This document shows positions 43,221-52,928 of a stretch of DNA of 64,000 nt, in pieces. The notes under the pieces are model-generated. The model did no database searches, was not told the origin of the DNA, and saw only the letters and a list, made by a program, of their open reading frames with translations. The stretch comes from Cytophagaceae bacterium (GTDB lineage: Bacteria > Bacteroidota > Bacteroidia > Cytophagales > Spirosomataceae). The stretch covers positions 1 to 64,000 of the forward strand of contig CANHGO010000003.1 of the NCBI GenBank assembly GCA_947460975.1, read 5' to 3'. The translations under genes were made by a program, and so were the position numbers. How positions within the stretch are numbered: the first letter of the stretch is position 1; each line of letters begins with the position of its first letter.

Positions 43221-44969
43221 ATGTCGTTCATTAAAAAAGTAAGTTATCTATTGTCAGTTTCACAAAAAAGGCAATTAATCCTTATTGGTTTACTCTTGCT
43301 AATCGGAATGGTATTTGAGATGGCTGGGTTAGGAGTACTTATCCCGGCATTAGGTATTATGCTTAATTCCAATATTGCGATTGATTATCCTAAGATCATA
43401 CCATATTTGGAGATGCTTGGCAATCCCGGTCAAATTGAACTTGTCATCTGGGGTATGATGTTTCTGGTGTTCGTATATCTGATTAAAGCAATATTTTTAG
43501 CTTTCCTAAGCTGGAAGCAAAATAAATTTTCTGCTGATATGGCGGCCGATCTTTCCCGTAAATTATTTACGGGATATCTTAGGCAATCCTATGCATTCCA
43601 TCTGGAAAGAAATTCAGCGCAATTGCTTAGGAATGTACAAACGGAAATTAATCTATTCAATGCGGTTGCACAATCGGTTATTGCTTTAACTACAGAGTTT
43701 TCTTTAATAATTGCAGTAGCAGCCATGCTCATTTTTATTGAACCTATAGGAGCTACTGTTGTTATGACATTTTTAGTGATTACCGCCCTGATTTTTCACA
43801 GAATAACTAAAAACTATTTGCTGAATTGGGGACTCAAACGACAAGTAAATGATGGATTGATGAATCAGCATTTACTTCAGGGTTTGGGAGGTGTGAAAGA
43901 TGTTAAGCTCCTGGGTCGGGAGGAAAATTTTGTTTATGAGTACAGCAGCCATAATATTGCAAGGTTTAAAATTTTGGCGAAGCAGAATACTCTAGGACAA
44001 TTACCTCGTTTATATCTGGAACTATTAGCGGTTATTGGTCTCGCCGGGCTTGTTGTTCTAATGGTGATGCAAAATAAGGCCCTGGAATTGTTGCTACCTA
44101 CACTTGGTATTTTTGTAGCCTCTGCATTTCGTATGATCCCGTCTTTTAATCGAATAATGGGAGCAATGCAACAGATTCGGTATGCGCAGCCTGTTGTGAC
44201 GCTGCTTTACGATGAATTTAAAATGATTCGTTCAAATGTATTAAATTCACAAGTTTCCCGAAAAATTAACTTTAAAAATGATATCGTAATAGACAAAGTT
44301 TATTTTAAGTATAATAATGCTAATTCAAACGCTTTGGATGGAATTAATATTACGATTAAGAAGGGGGAATCGGTGGGGTTTATAGGACCAAGTGGTTCGG
44401 GGAAAAGCAGTCTGGTAGATATTATACTGGGTTTACTTTATCCTAACGAAGGCAAAATATTGGTTGACAAAATGAACATAAATGAGAACTTTCGAGGTTG
44501 GCAAGATGAGATTGGGTATGTTCCTCAAACAATTTACCTTACGGATGATAGTTTAAGACGAAATATAGCATTTGGAATAGCAGATCATGAAATTGACGAC
44601 GAGGCAGTTAAGAGGTCTTTAAGGGCAGCTCAGCTCGATGATTTTATTGGGAATCTCAAAGAAGGTCTTGATACATTTGTAGGCGAACGAGGGGTTAGGT
44701 TATCCGGTGGCCAGCGTCAGCGTATCGGAATCGCAAGAGCCCTTTACAATGATCCACCTATTCTGGTACTCGATGAAGCTACAAGCGCTCTTGATTCAAA
44801 TACGGAGGCTGGCGTTATGGATGCAGTTAACGCTTTGCATGGTAATAAAACGCTAATCATTGTTGCTCACCGATTATCTACGGTGGAGGGTTGTGACCGC
44901 TTATACCGGTTAGATCATGGCAAGGTGGTTGATGAGGGAGTTCCAGAAAAGATTCTTAAAAAGAAATAA
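43221..44969 (+). CDS. ABC transporter, PglK/MsbA-like lipid-linked glycan flippase
   Basis: 582-residue half-transporter. Residues 1-320 hold six membrane helices; the nucleotide-binding domain follows with Walker A GPSGSGKSS (about 389-397), signature LSGGQRQR (about 493-500) and Walker B ILVLDEATSALD, then the His switch in VAHRLS. Placed as first gene of a sugar locus and with no Wzx/Wzy seen, a PglK-type role flipping a lipid-linked oligosaccharide is the best reading. Codon and base use change here relative to the genes before 42.8 kb. Confidence 0.9.
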   Translation: MSFIKKVSYLLSVSQKRQLILIGLLLLIGMVFEMAGLGVLIPALGIMLNSNIAIDYPKIIPYLEMLGNPGQIELVIWGMMFLVFVYLIKAIFLAFLSWKQNKFSADMAADLSRKLFTGYLRQSYAFHLERNSAQLLRNVQTEINLFNAVAQSVIALTTEFSLIIAVAAMLIFIEPIGATVVMTFLVITALIFHRITKNYLLNWGLKRQVNDGLMNQHLLQGLGGVKDVKLLGREENFVYEYSSHNIARFKILAKQNTLGQLPRLYLELLAVIGLAGLVVLMVMQNKALELLLPTLGIFVASAFRMIPSFNRIMGAMQQIRYAQPVVTLLYDEFKMIRSNVLNSQVSRKINFKNDIVIDKVYFKYNNANSNALDGINITIKKGESVGFIGPSGSGKSSLVDIILGLLYPNEGKILVDKMNINENFRGWQDEIGYVPQTIYLTDDSLRRNIAFGIADHEIDDEAVKRSLRAAQLDDFIGNLKEGLDTFVGERGVRLSGGQRQRIGIARALYNDPPILVLDEATSALDSNTEAGVMDAVNALHGNKTLIIVAHRLSTVEGCDRLYRLDHGKVVDEGVPEKILKKK

Positions 44970-45000
44970 AACGTTTCTTTCAGCTAAATTATTAAATCTA

Positions 45001-45696
45001 TTGGATCAGCAAACTCTTTTAGTGCTTTCTGGAGGTTTTGGAACCAGATTAAAATCTGTTGTATCTGAAGTTCCTAAGCCTCTTGCTCCTGTAAATGGCC
45101 GCCCATTTTTGTATTATCAAATTAATAATTGGACTAGTCAAGGGTTAAAAAAGTTTATTTTTTTGCTATTTAATCAATCCGAACTGATAATTAACTTTTT
45201 AACGTCAGAGAAAGATGGCATCCTTAAAGGTTGCGATGTAAAATGGGTAGTTGAACTAGAGCCAATGGGTACCGGTGGTGCAGTAGCTTATTCCGTGAAT
45301 CATCTAAATATAAAAGGTGATTTTCTAGTAACCAATGCAGACACCTGGTTAGGTTCAGGAATAAATGAAATCATTGCCAGTGAAGCGCCGGCAATGGCTG
45401 TCATTAAGGTAGAGGATTCGGGACGTTATGGCAGCGTTAAATTATCCAACGATCAAATCGTATCCTTCGAAGAAAAATCCGACAGAACCGATGCCGGTTG
45501 GATAAATGCTGGTTTGTGTAAACTAAATACTCAGAACTTCAAAACAATTAACGAAAAGGTATTTTCCCTTGAACAAAGTATTTTCCCAATGCTGGCAAAA
45601 CAGGGCGATTTGACAGCGGTACAACTTGATACTGAGTTTATTGATATAGGAATTCCTGAAGATTACTTCCGTTTCATAAAGTTCGTTAAATCTTAG
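45001..45696 (+). CDS. sugar-1-phosphate nucleotidyltransferase, HddC-like
   Basis: 232 residues from TTG at 45001. LVLSGGFGTRL is the nucleotide-binding G-x-G-x-R-L loop; VPKPLAPVNGRPFL, EPMGTGGAV and TNADTWLG (metal Asp) are also typical. It resembles D-glycero-D-manno-heptose 1-phosphate guanylyltransferase (HddC). ATGs at 44932 and 44917 would put 60-80 bases of coding over the ABC gene's end and add a non-homologous tail, so TTG is preferred. With the kinase and GmhA genes it suggests GDP-heptose synthesis, though the sugar is not proven. Confidence 0.82.
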   Translation: MDQQTLLVLSGGFGTRLKSVVSEVPKPLAPVNGRPFLYYQINNWTSQGLKKFIFLLFNQSELIINFLTSEKDGILKGCDVKWVVELEPMGTGGAVAYSVNHLNIKGDFLVTNADTWLGSGINEIIASEAPAMAVIKVEDSGRYGSVKLSNDQIVSFEEKSDRTDAGWINAGLCKLNTQNFKTINEKVFSLEQSIFPMLAKQGDLTAVQLDTEFIDIGIPEDYFRFIKFVKS

Positions 45697-45711
45697 ACTA
45701 TTTCTCCCAAT

Positions 45712-47079
45712 ATGAATATTGATTTATTTGTTGTACTTGATTCTGCATCCTTAGAAGAGGCTCTTCGTAAAATTATAGAGAATCGTGGAGGATTCATCCT
45801 AACTCAGGACAGTGACGGTACAATAATCGGATTGGCTACAGATGGGGATATAAGATCTGGTTTATTAAAAGGAATAAGTCTTGAATCACCTATTAATTCA
45901 ATTGTCAATAGAGATTTTTATTTTGGGAGGGAGGATACTCCTCATGAATTGCTTCTTAAACAACTGGACAGTAAAATAAAATTCATTCCTATACTAGACA
46001 ATAACAATAAACTTATTTCGATCCTGACCAAGGATCATCTACCTGAAAAAGCAGAAGTTCGGACATTTTACAGAGCTAAATCTCCCGTTCGAATTAGTTT
46101 TGGCGGTGGTGGATCTGATATTTCAAGCTATTTTAATGATTACGGGGGTGCCGTTATTAATGCTACAATTTCTATATATTCTCATGCCACATTAAGGATA
46201 AGAGATGACGAGAAAATAGTCATTCATTCACTGGATCTAAACGAATCGTGTGAATTCACCAACTTAACAGATTTTCTATTACATATAGGCAGTTTTAATT
46301 TAATAAAATCCGTGATTAATGTGATCAAACCCACTTTTGGCTTTGAGCTTTTTCTGCATTCAGACTTTCCCATGAACTCCGGATTGGGAGGATCTTCAGT
46401 TGTTTCTGCAGCAATACTCGGTTGTTTTAATCAACTAAGAAACGATAAATGGGATAAACATGAGCTCTCTGAAATGGCTTTTCAGGCTGAGCGTATCCAC
46501 CTGGGTATAGCGGGGGGATGGCAGGATCAATATGCCACTGTTTTCGGAGGGCTTAATTTTATGGAATTTAACAATTCTCAAAACATCATTCACCCGATAC
46601 GCATACCAAAACATGTGCTTCTTGAGTTGGAGGAAAGTTTGATACTTTGTTACACCGGGATTACTCATGATTCAGGAAATATTCATGACGACCAGGCAGA
46701 ACAAACAAAAAGCTCGGACGTGAAAGAGAAAATCAAGTCGAATGTTAATCTCACCTATGAAATGAGAAATCATCTTCTGCGGGGCAGATTAACTGAATTT
46801 GGTTATTGTTTAAAGAAGGCCTATGAAATAAAACGGGGATTTAGTTCTAAAATTAGCACGCCATGGCTTGATGGAGTTTATACCCGTGCTATTAGAAGCG
46901 GCGTTATAGGTGGCAAATTACTTGGCGCCGGAGGAGGAGGGTATTTTCTATTCTATGTTCCCCCTTTTTTGCGTCATAAGGTCATGGATTGGATAAAAGA
47001 AGAAGGTCTTGTATACACCCCTTTCATTTTTGAGGAAAATGGTTTACAGGCCTGGACTGTTAGAGAAAAGATTAATTAA
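45712..47079 (+). CDS. CBS-pair domain fused to GHMP sugar kinase (HddA-like)
   Basis: 455 residues. About 1-118 are two CBS motifs with GLATDGDIRSGLL and SPINSIV. About 122-455 are a GHMP kinase: SPVRISFGGGGSDI at the start, the ATP loop PMNSGLGGSSVVSAA (about 220-234), GGWQDQYA, and GAGGGGYFLFY at the end. The kinase half matches D-glycero-D-manno-heptose 7-phosphate kinase (HddA). An N-terminal CBS pair is unusual for that family; the same type of CBS module is on the PtmE-like enzyme at 62568. It may tune the kinase to a nucleotide or CMP-sugar end product. Confidence 0.88.
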   Translation: MNIDLFVVLDSASLEEALRKIIENRGGFILTQDSDGTIIGLATDGDIRSGLLKGISLESPINSIVNRDFYFGREDTPHELLLKQLDSKIKFIPILDNNNKLISILTKDHLPEKAEVRTFYRAKSPVRISFGGGGSDISSYFNDYGGAVINATISIYSHATLRIRDDEKIVIHSLDLNESCEFTNLTDFLLHIGSFNLIKSVINVIKPTFGFELFLHSDFPMNSGLGGSSVVSAAILGCFNQLRNDKWDKHELSEMAFQAERIHLGIAGGWQDQYATVFGGLNFMEFNNSQNIIHPIRIPKHVLLELEESLILCYTGITHDSGNIHDDQAEQTKSSDVKEKIKSNVNLTYEMRNHLLRGRLTEFGYCLKKAYEIKRGFSSKISTPWLDGVYTRAIRSGVIGGKLLGAGGGGYFLFYVPPFLRHKVMDWIKEEGLVYTPFIFEENGLQAWTVREKIN

Positions 47080-47095
47080 ATTAAAGATTATAGTC

Positions 47096-48994
47096 GTGAA
47101 AGTTCAAATTGCAGAACATAACATTGGATCCAGTCGGACATTTATCATTGCGGAGATTGGTAATAATCATAACGGAAGTATTAGCAGAGCCAAAGAACTT
47201 GTAGATCTTGCAGTAGAAATGGGTGCTGATTGCGCCAAATTTCAAATGCGCCATCTTGACAAGGTTTACCGGAAGAGAAGCTTAGTCAAATCTGGGGAAG
47301 ATCTCGGTACCGAGTATATTATCGACCTGCTAAATAGATTTGAGCTTTCTGTTGATGAACACAGAGAATTATCAGAGTATTGTAAGGGAAAGGGGATTCT
47401 ATATATGTGTACTCCCTGGGATACCAAGAGTTTGGAAGTGCTTGAATCATTTGAAGTACCAGCATATAAGGTCGCATCTGCTGATCTTACTAATCTGCCA
47501 CTTCTTGACGCTCTCGCTCAAACCGGAAGGCCTCTAATTCTTTCAACAGGTATGAGTACCAGTGAGGAAATTAAACATACGGCAGAATTCCTGAATAGAA
47601 GAAAAGCGCCTTTTGTATTTCTGCACTGCAATAGTACTTATCCCGCACCCTATCATGATATAAACTTGAATTGGATGGAAAGGCTAAGTGAGATTCATCC
47701 TCTTGTGGGCTATTCAGGACATGAAAGAGGGACCTCAGTTTCGCTAGCAGCAGTTGCACTCGGTGCATGTGTAATTGAACGTCATTTTACTTTAGATAGG
47801 AATATGGAAGGGCCGGATCACGCCGCGAGCCTTGAGTTTACAGATTTTAAAAGACTAATTGACGGTATAAGGGAAATTGAAGAATCTCTCGGTAGTAATG
47901 AAAAGGAAAGGTTGTTTAGCCAGGGTGAGTTGATAAACCGGGAAAATCTTAGCAAAAGCTTGGTAGCTTCCACAAATCTAACAGCAGGTTCAATCCTGAA
48001 ACCTTCGGATATAAAGGTTCTTAGTCCGGGTCAGGGACTTTCTGCTCAAAAATATGAGGAACTGCTGGGTAAGAAGCTTAGCAGGGATATGAATGAGGAA
48101 GATTTCTTTTTCCCTTCTGACCTAAGTGACAATAAGATTGAGCCTAGAAATTATAAATTTCTGCATCCTTGGGGCGTACCGGTTAGGTATCATGACTTTA
48201 AGGAATACGCAGATAATAAGATCAAGCCGGACCTTTTTGAGTTCCATTTGTCGTATTCTGATATGAATCTGGATCCTTCGGAATTTTTAACTGAAACTTC
48301 GGATCTCGATTTTGTGATTCATGCTCCTGAGCTTTTTGCCGGAAGTCATTTGATGGATCTGGCCTCTAGAGATGAAGCATACAGAAGAAATTCAATTATC
48401 GAGACCCAACGGGTAATAGATATTACCAATTCGCTTAAAAAATATTTTCCGAAAACAAAAAGGCCTATGATCGTGGCTAATATTGGTGGCTTTACCATGG
48501 ATAGGCCGCTGGAAAAAAGCCAACTGACCAGTTACTATGAGCTTTTTGCAAAAAGTCTCAGCGAGCTTGATATGGATGGCGTGGAACTCATTCCCCAAAC
48601 AATGGCTCCTTTCCCGTGGCATTTTGGAGGACAGCGCTATCAGAATTTATTTGTTCAGGTAGATGAAATTGTAAAATGGTGTTCTGAATTAAATCTAAGA
48701 ATGTGTTTTGATGTTTCTCATTCTCACCTTACCTGTGCTCATTTTAATTTAGATTACTATGATTTTGTTGAGAAAATAGCTCCCTACACCGCACATATCC
48801 ACTATGGTGATGCGAAAGGTGTTAACGGGGAAGGCCTCCAGATTGGCGAAGGAGAAATAGATTTTGAAAGGCTAGGTAAAATTTTGAATATTGGATGTCC
48901 AAATGCTTCATTTATCCCTGAGATTTGGCAGGGCCACAAGAATGGTGGTGAAGGATTTTGGATAGCTTTGGACAAATTAGAGGGCACATTATAA
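47096..48994 (+). CDS. NeuB-family synthase-SAF-xylose isomerase-like TIM barrel fusion
   Basis: 632 residues from GTG at 47096, 16 bases after the kinase stop. About 12-300 are a NeuB-type PEP-condensing synthase (FIIAEIGNNHNGSI, CAKFQMRHLD, ILSTGMSTSEE, VGYSGHERGT, ERHFTLDRNMEGPDH). A SAF/antifreeze-like domain follows (about 318-365, LKPSDIKVLSPGQGLSA). About 375-632 form a sugar-phosphate isomerase/epimerase barrel with candidate metal ligands in FVIHAPE, MCFDVSHSH, HIHYGDAKG and PEIWQGH. Condensing an aldose with PEP and isomerising a sugar may be linked steps. A second, stand-alone NeuB lies at 60444. The substrate is unknown. Confidence 0.85.
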   Translation: MKVQIAEHNIGSSRTFIIAEIGNNHNGSISRAKELVDLAVEMGADCAKFQMRHLDKVYRKRSLVKSGEDLGTEYIIDLLNRFELSVDEHRELSEYCKGKGILYMCTPWDTKSLEVLESFEVPAYKVASADLTNLPLLDALAQTGRPLILSTGMSTSEEIKHTAEFLNRRKAPFVFLHCNSTYPAPYHDINLNWMERLSEIHPLVGYSGHERGTSVSLAAVALGACVIERHFTLDRNMEGPDHAASLEFTDFKRLIDGIREIEESLGSNEKERLFSQGELINRENLSKSLVASTNLTAGSILKPSDIKVLSPGQGLSAQKYEELLGKKLSRDMNEEDFFFPSDLSDNKIEPRNYKFLHPWGVPVRYHDFKEYADNKIKPDLFEFHLSYSDMNLDPSEFLTETSDLDFVIHAPELFAGSHLMDLASRDEAYRRNSIIETQRVIDITNSLKKYFPKTKRPMIVANIGGFTMDRPLEKSQLTSYYELFAKSLSELDMDGVELIPQTMAPFPWHFGGQRYQNLFVQVDEIVKWCSELNLRMCFDVSHSHLTCAHFNLDYYDFVEKIAPYTAHIHYGDAKGVNGEGLQIGEGEIDFERLGKILNIGCPNASFIPEIWQGHKNGGEGFWIALDKLEGTL

Positions 48995-49002
48995 ATATAA
49001 TA

Positions 49003-49572
49003 ATGAAAATTAAAGAACAAATTGAGGCAGCAATAGATGTAAAGAAATTAATGGCTGAGGATTTAGAGCTTCAACAACAAATTCAAAAGCTTATCAATTG
49101 GTGTTACGATTCTTTAAAAGATGGAGGAAAAATAATTTTTGCTGGTAATGGTGGCTCCTTTGCAGACGCGCAGCATTTAACTGCCGAATTTATTTCCAGA
49201 TTGCAGTTTGACAGGGCACCACTGGCTTCGATAGCGCTAGGCACAAACAGCTCTTCAATGAGTGCGATTGGGAACGACTATGGGTACGACCAGGTATTTG
49301 CCCGGGAAATTATTGCAATGGGGTCTGAAAAAGATATTTTTATTCCCATTACGACGAGCGGAAATAGTCCCAACATACTGGAAGCGGTTATTCAGGCAAA
49401 AAAACTCAATATAAAAACGATGGGTTTAACCGGTAGCATTGGAGGGAATCTTATTTCAATATGCGAGTGTATTTGTGTCCCATCAATGAGAACTGAAAGA
49501 ATTCAGGAAGCACACATTCTTATCGGCCATATTGTATGCGGCTTAGTTGAAAATCTTTATTTTAAAAAATGA
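49003..49572 (+). CDS. gmhA: phosphoheptose isomerase (GmhA-like SIS protein)
   Basis: Converts sedoheptulose 7-phosphate to D-glycero-D-manno-heptose 7-phosphate. 189 residues with the SIS-domain GNGGSFADAQH (48-58), TSGNSPNI, and zinc ligands near His58, Glu62 and the QEAHILIGH stretch. ATG at 49003 gives the family N-terminus; an in-frame TTG further upstream overlaps the previous gene. It overlaps the next gene by four bases (ATGATGA). It supplies the heptose for the HddA-like and HddC-like enzymes in this module. Confidence 0.9.
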   Translation: MKIKEQIEAAIDVKKLMAEDLELQQQIQKLINWCYDSLKDGGKIIFAGNGGSFADAQHLTAEFISRLQFDRAPLASIALGTNSSSMSAIGNDYGYDQVFAREIIAMGSEKDIFIPITTSGNSPNILEAVIQAKKLNIKTMGLTGSIGGNLISICECICVPSMRTERIQEAHILIGHIVCGLVENLYFKK

Positions 49573-50309
49573 TGACAATACCAGGATTTATAACTGTTAG
49601 ATCGAGTTCTTCCCGCTTGCCTGGAAAATGTTTCCTGCCATTCGGAGACAACTGTAATGTTCTTGAACATATCGTGCGTCGCGCTAAGCATTATGATATT
49701 GAGCCTATTATTTGTACGAGTGTTGATTCTTCGGATGATCAAATTGAGCAATTAGCAAAGAAAGAGGGAGTTCGTTACTTCAGAGGTTCCCTTTCTAATA
49801 AGCTTCAACGATGGGCGGATTGTGCCACGTATTTCAATATTGATGTATTTCACACGGTAGACGCAGACGATCCATTTTTTGATGGAGCTGAAATGCATAG
49901 ATCGTATGATTACCTTAAGTTCGGTAACTTTGATGTTGTTTCGCCCACCGAGATATCTTCGGCTGGTGCCGCGACAGTTGGTTACACCCTGAAAAAAGAT
50001 ATCGTAATAAAAGCATGCGCGGGGCTGGATGAAAATGCCGATACTGAAATGATGTGGTATTATCTGGATAAGATCACATCTATAAAAAAAGTAACGTTAC
50101 CGGCTATTGAAAATAGTAGTCTTAAACTTCGGCTTACACTTGACTATCCTGAAGATTATTGGTTAATGGAATCAATCAGAAGGATTACAGGTAATTTAGC
50201 TCCCCGAAATAAAGTGGATGAGTTATTTGCACGCAATCCCGATTTGTATTTAGTAAACTGGTTCCGTAACCAGGAATGGAAATCTGCTCAAGAAGCAAAA
50301 AAAGTATAA
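49569..50309 (+). CDS. cytidylyltransferase-family protein (SpsF/KdsB/NeuA-like)
   Basis: 246 residues. The opening ITVRSSSSRLPGKCFLPFG is the R-x-S-S-x-R-x-P-x-K loop of CMP-sugar synthetases, and HTVDADDPFFDG and LRLTLDYPEDY are later family marks. It lies inside the first sugar module and could activate the product of the NeuB-SAF-TIM fusion. The family also includes SpsF-type proteins of unknown specificity. ATG at 49569 or 49572 may be used. Confidence 0.82.
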   Translation: MMTIPGFITVRSSSSRLPGKCFLPFGDNCNVLEHIVRRAKHYDIEPIICTSVDSSDDQIEQLAKKEGVRYFRGSLSNKLQRWADCATYFNIDVFHTVDADDPFFDGAEMHRSYDYLKFGNFDVVSPTEISSAGAATVGYTLKKDIVIKACAGLDENADTEMMWYYLDKITSIKKVTLPAIENSSLKLRLTLDYPEDYWLMESIRRITGNLAPRNKVDELFARNPDLYLVNWFRNQEWKSAQEAKKV

Positions 50310-50337
50310 ATTTTTATCAAAATTTACAAATAAAAAC

Positions 50338-51522
50338 ATGAACAAACCTGGATGGAGATTTGAAGGAAACGAGCGCAAATATTTGGAAGAGGTATTGGTA
50401 ACCGGATTTCGATCCGGTGCTGATGGGGCATTTACGTCCCGGCTAGAGAAATTTTTTGCTCAAATTTATGGTGTAAAATATGCTATCGCATTTAATTCTG
50501 GCACCACAACATTGCATGCAATGTTGCTTGCTATGGGGTGTGGACCAGGCGATGAAGTTCTAACCCCAGCCTTAACCCCGCTGATGTGTGGATTAGCCCC
50601 ATATTATACGGGAGCAACTCCGGTTTTTGTTGATTCTGATCCTTTAACCTTTTTAATGGACTCTCAGGATATTGAAAGAAAGATAACACCTAAGACTAAG
50701 GTTATTTTTGTTGCCCATATGTACGGAGCAGTTTGTAATATGAAGGAAATTGAAAAAATTGCAAGGAAGCATGATCTCTATATTTTAGAGGATTGTGCTC
50801 AGTGTCATGGTGGGCGGGATGATTTGGGAAGATTGGCTGGAACCATTGGGGATGCGGGAAGCTGGAGCTTTGAAAATTCAAAGCAACTAACTTGTGGCGA
50901 TGGCGGAATTGTGACTTGCAATGATGAAAGCCTGGCAACATTTATAAGAAAAACAGGTGGATTAGGCTTTAAAACACTTACTGCCGAATCTGGTAAAGTC
51001 AGAACTGATCGTGACTTACTTCAAAACCCTAATTGGGAAAGATTTGAACAAATTGGTTTTAACTTTCGAATGAATCAGTTAGCTGCTGCAGTCGCACTAG
51101 CTCAGATGGAGAGGAACGATTTCTTTATACAGCTTAGAAGGGATATGGGAGTAGCTTATAAAGCTGCACTTTCAGCATCCTCCCTCTTAAGCCCTCAATT
51201 TGAACCGGACGGATTTTACTACACATATTATACATTTTCGGCCAAATTCAATGGAGATGAGCATGGTGTAAAGTGGGAAGATTTTAGAAAAAAATATATG
51301 GATTTTGGGGGAGATGGAATTTATGCTGCTTCTAAACTCCAGCATCAGGAACCGGCATTCCGCGATAATAAAATTGGATACGGAGAAACACCTGTTGCGG
51401 TTGATTTGCAAAAAAAATTAATGAATTTCACAACCAATCAAGCGAATTTTGAAGAAAGAGAAATTCAAATTAATGCCTTAAAAGCAACTTTAAAGTATTT
51501 TGGGGATACAATAGCATCATAA
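50338..51522 (+). CDS. DegT/DnrJ/EryC1/StrS-family aminotransferase
   Basis: 394 residues of fold-type I PLP enzyme. AFNSGTTTLHAML, LTPALTP, and the SFENSKQLTCGDGG motif with PLP lysine Lys182 are visible; ILEDCAQCHGG holds the Asp that contacts the PLP ring. It transfers an amino group to a keto-sugar, or may use a non-nucleotide substrate given its neighbours. In position with the SDR and cytidylyltransferase it fits a three-gene sub-cluster. Clearly distinct from the LegC-type enzyme at 57545. Confidence 0.9.
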   Translation: MNKPGWRFEGNERKYLEEVLVTGFRSGADGAFTSRLEKFFAQIYGVKYAIAFNSGTTTLHAMLLAMGCGPGDEVLTPALTPLMCGLAPYYTGATPVFVDSDPLTFLMDSQDIERKITPKTKVIFVAHMYGAVCNMKEIEKIARKHDLYILEDCAQCHGGRDDLGRLAGTIGDAGSWSFENSKQLTCGDGGIVTCNDESLATFIRKTGGLGFKTLTAESGKVRTDRDLLQNPNWERFEQIGFNFRMNQLAAAVALAQMERNDFFIQLRRDMGVAYKAALSASSLLSPQFEPDGFYYTYYTFSAKFNGDEHGVKWEDFRKKYMDFGGDGIYAASKLQHQEPAFRDNKIGYGETPVAVDLQKKLMNFTTNQANFEEREIQINALKATLKYFGDTIAS

Positions 51523-51527
51523 TTCTA

Positions 51528-52346
51528 ATGAACGATTTATTTTCCCTAAAAGATAAAGTCATTGTGATAACTGGTGCCGCTGGCCTTTTAGGACGACAGC
51601 ATGCTGACATCGTTGCAAAGGCAGGAGGAATTCCAATTGTTCTAGATATAAATAGAAAGGATGTAGAACAACTAGCTACAGACCTTCAGGAAAAATATGG
51701 GGTGCTATCTTCTGGGTATGCTGTTGATATCACAGATGAAGCTGAGATTGAAGCAAATTGTAATTTTTTGCTCAGCCAATACGGCCATATAGATGGTTTA
51801 GTTAACAATGCTGCGAATAACCCGAAAATGGATACAAGTAGTTCTAAAAATTTTTCTCGGGTAGAAAATTTTTCAAGATCAGTATGGGAGGCAGATATAT
51901 CAGTAGGTTTAACAGGCGCATTTTTATGCTGCAAGTATTATGGATTTGCAATTTCCCGTCAAGGGGGTAGCATAGTCAATATCTCTTCTGACCTAGGTTT
52001 AATATCTCCTGATCAACGGCTGTACAGAAAGCAAGGAATACCAGATGATCAGCAGCCCGTAAAACCTATTACTTATTCGGTTGTAAAAAGTGGATTAATA
52101 GGACTTACCCGGTATATAGCCACTTATTGGCCTAAGGAAAATGTAAGATGTAACGTAATTTGCCCAGGAGGAGTTGAAACTGAGCAAGATCCTGTATTCG
52201 TAAAGGATTTATGTGAAAGAATCCCTTTGGGAAGAATGGCGAATCGAAGTGAATATCAAGGAACAATTCTTTATTTACTTAGCGAAGCATCTAGTTATAT
52301 GACGGGCGCAGTTATTAGCGTGGACGGTGGCAGAACCGTTTGGTAA
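51528..52346 (+). CDS. short-chain dehydrogenase/reductase (PtmA-like)
   Basis: 272-residue classical SDR: nucleotide motif TGAAGLLG, NNAAN, and catalytic Ser/Tyr183/Lys187 (YSVVKSG), ending PGGVET and SVDGGRTVW. It resembles the PtmA-type reductases of flagellin-glycan and nonulosonate loci. It starts five bases after the aminotransferase gene. The substrate is probably a keto-sugar or sugar acid; not established. Confidence 0.87.
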   Translation: MNDLFSLKDKVIVITGAAGLLGRQHADIVAKAGGIPIVLDINRKDVEQLATDLQEKYGVLSSGYAVDITDEAEIEANCNFLLSQYGHIDGLVNNAANNPKMDTSSSKNFSRVENFSRSVWEADISVGLTGAFLCCKYYGFAISRQGGSIVNISSDLGLISPDQRLYRKQGIPDDQQPVKPITYSVVKSGLIGLTRYIATYWPKENVRCNVICPGGVETEQDPVFVKDLCERIPLGRMANRSEYQGTILYLLSEASSYMTGAVISVDGGRTVW

Positions 52347-52371
52347 TGGAAGTCACAAACAATTAAATCTC

Positions 52372-52920
52372 ATGAAGTTCATAGAATTAACAGGACAACG
52401 GATTCGTCTTATCAATCCTACAGAAGATTATTTGGACGATATTCATGAATATTCCATAATGCCACAGTTTTATGATTATTTGGAATATCCACCTTTCAAA
52501 AACATTGATGAAACAAAATCTTTTCTGTTTAAATTATTAAAACGTTCAGATGATATCACCGGGCACTACTGGTTTATATATAATAGATCTAAAAATAAAG
52601 TAATAGGAACCATAGGCTTATTAGATATTGACCTAAGAAAAGGATCCGCCGAATTAACTTATGGCCTATCCCCCATTTTTTGGGGAAAGGGGTTTTTTTC
52701 GGAAGCTCTAAAACTGGTTACTAATTGGTTTTTTGAACAAGATGATACTCACCGTCTTTTTGTAAAGACAGCTGGTGGAAATATCAACTCAGTTAATGCT
52801 GTTTTAAGAATAGGTTTTAAGAGGGAGGGCTTATTGCGTGATTATTATTTTGATGAAAAAACTCAAAAAAGAGGTGATGCCATTCTCCTATCTATGCTAA
52901 AGTCAGACATAAATTATTGA
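52372..52920 (+). CDS. GNAT-family N-acetyltransferase (RimJ/RimL-type)
   Basis: 182 residues with acetyl-CoA-binding stretches ELTYGLSPIFWGKGFFSEAL and NSVNAVLRIGFKREG. It is related to sugar N-acetyltransferases of the PseH/SpsD kind in glycan loci. ATG at 52372 is preferred, since a 45-base upstream start would overlap the SDR gene. An amino sugar made by the aminotransferase at 50338 would be its natural substrate (inferred). Confidence 0.85.
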   Translation: MKFIELTGQRIRLINPTEDYLDDIHEYSIMPQFYDYLEYPPFKNIDETKSFLFKLLKRSDDITGHYWFIYNRSKNKVIGTIGLLDIDLRKGSAELTYGLSPIFWGKGFFSEALKLVTNWFFEQDDTHRLFVKTAGGNINSVNAVLRIGFKREGLLRDYYFDEKTQKRGDAILLSMLKSDINY

Positions 52921-52928
52921 TTTCTTTC

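Noticed and set aside
44917-45000. Upstream ATG starts for the HddC-like gene
   Set aside because: They overlap the ABC transporter gene and add residues unlike any nucleotidyltransferase; TTG at 45001 fits the family start.
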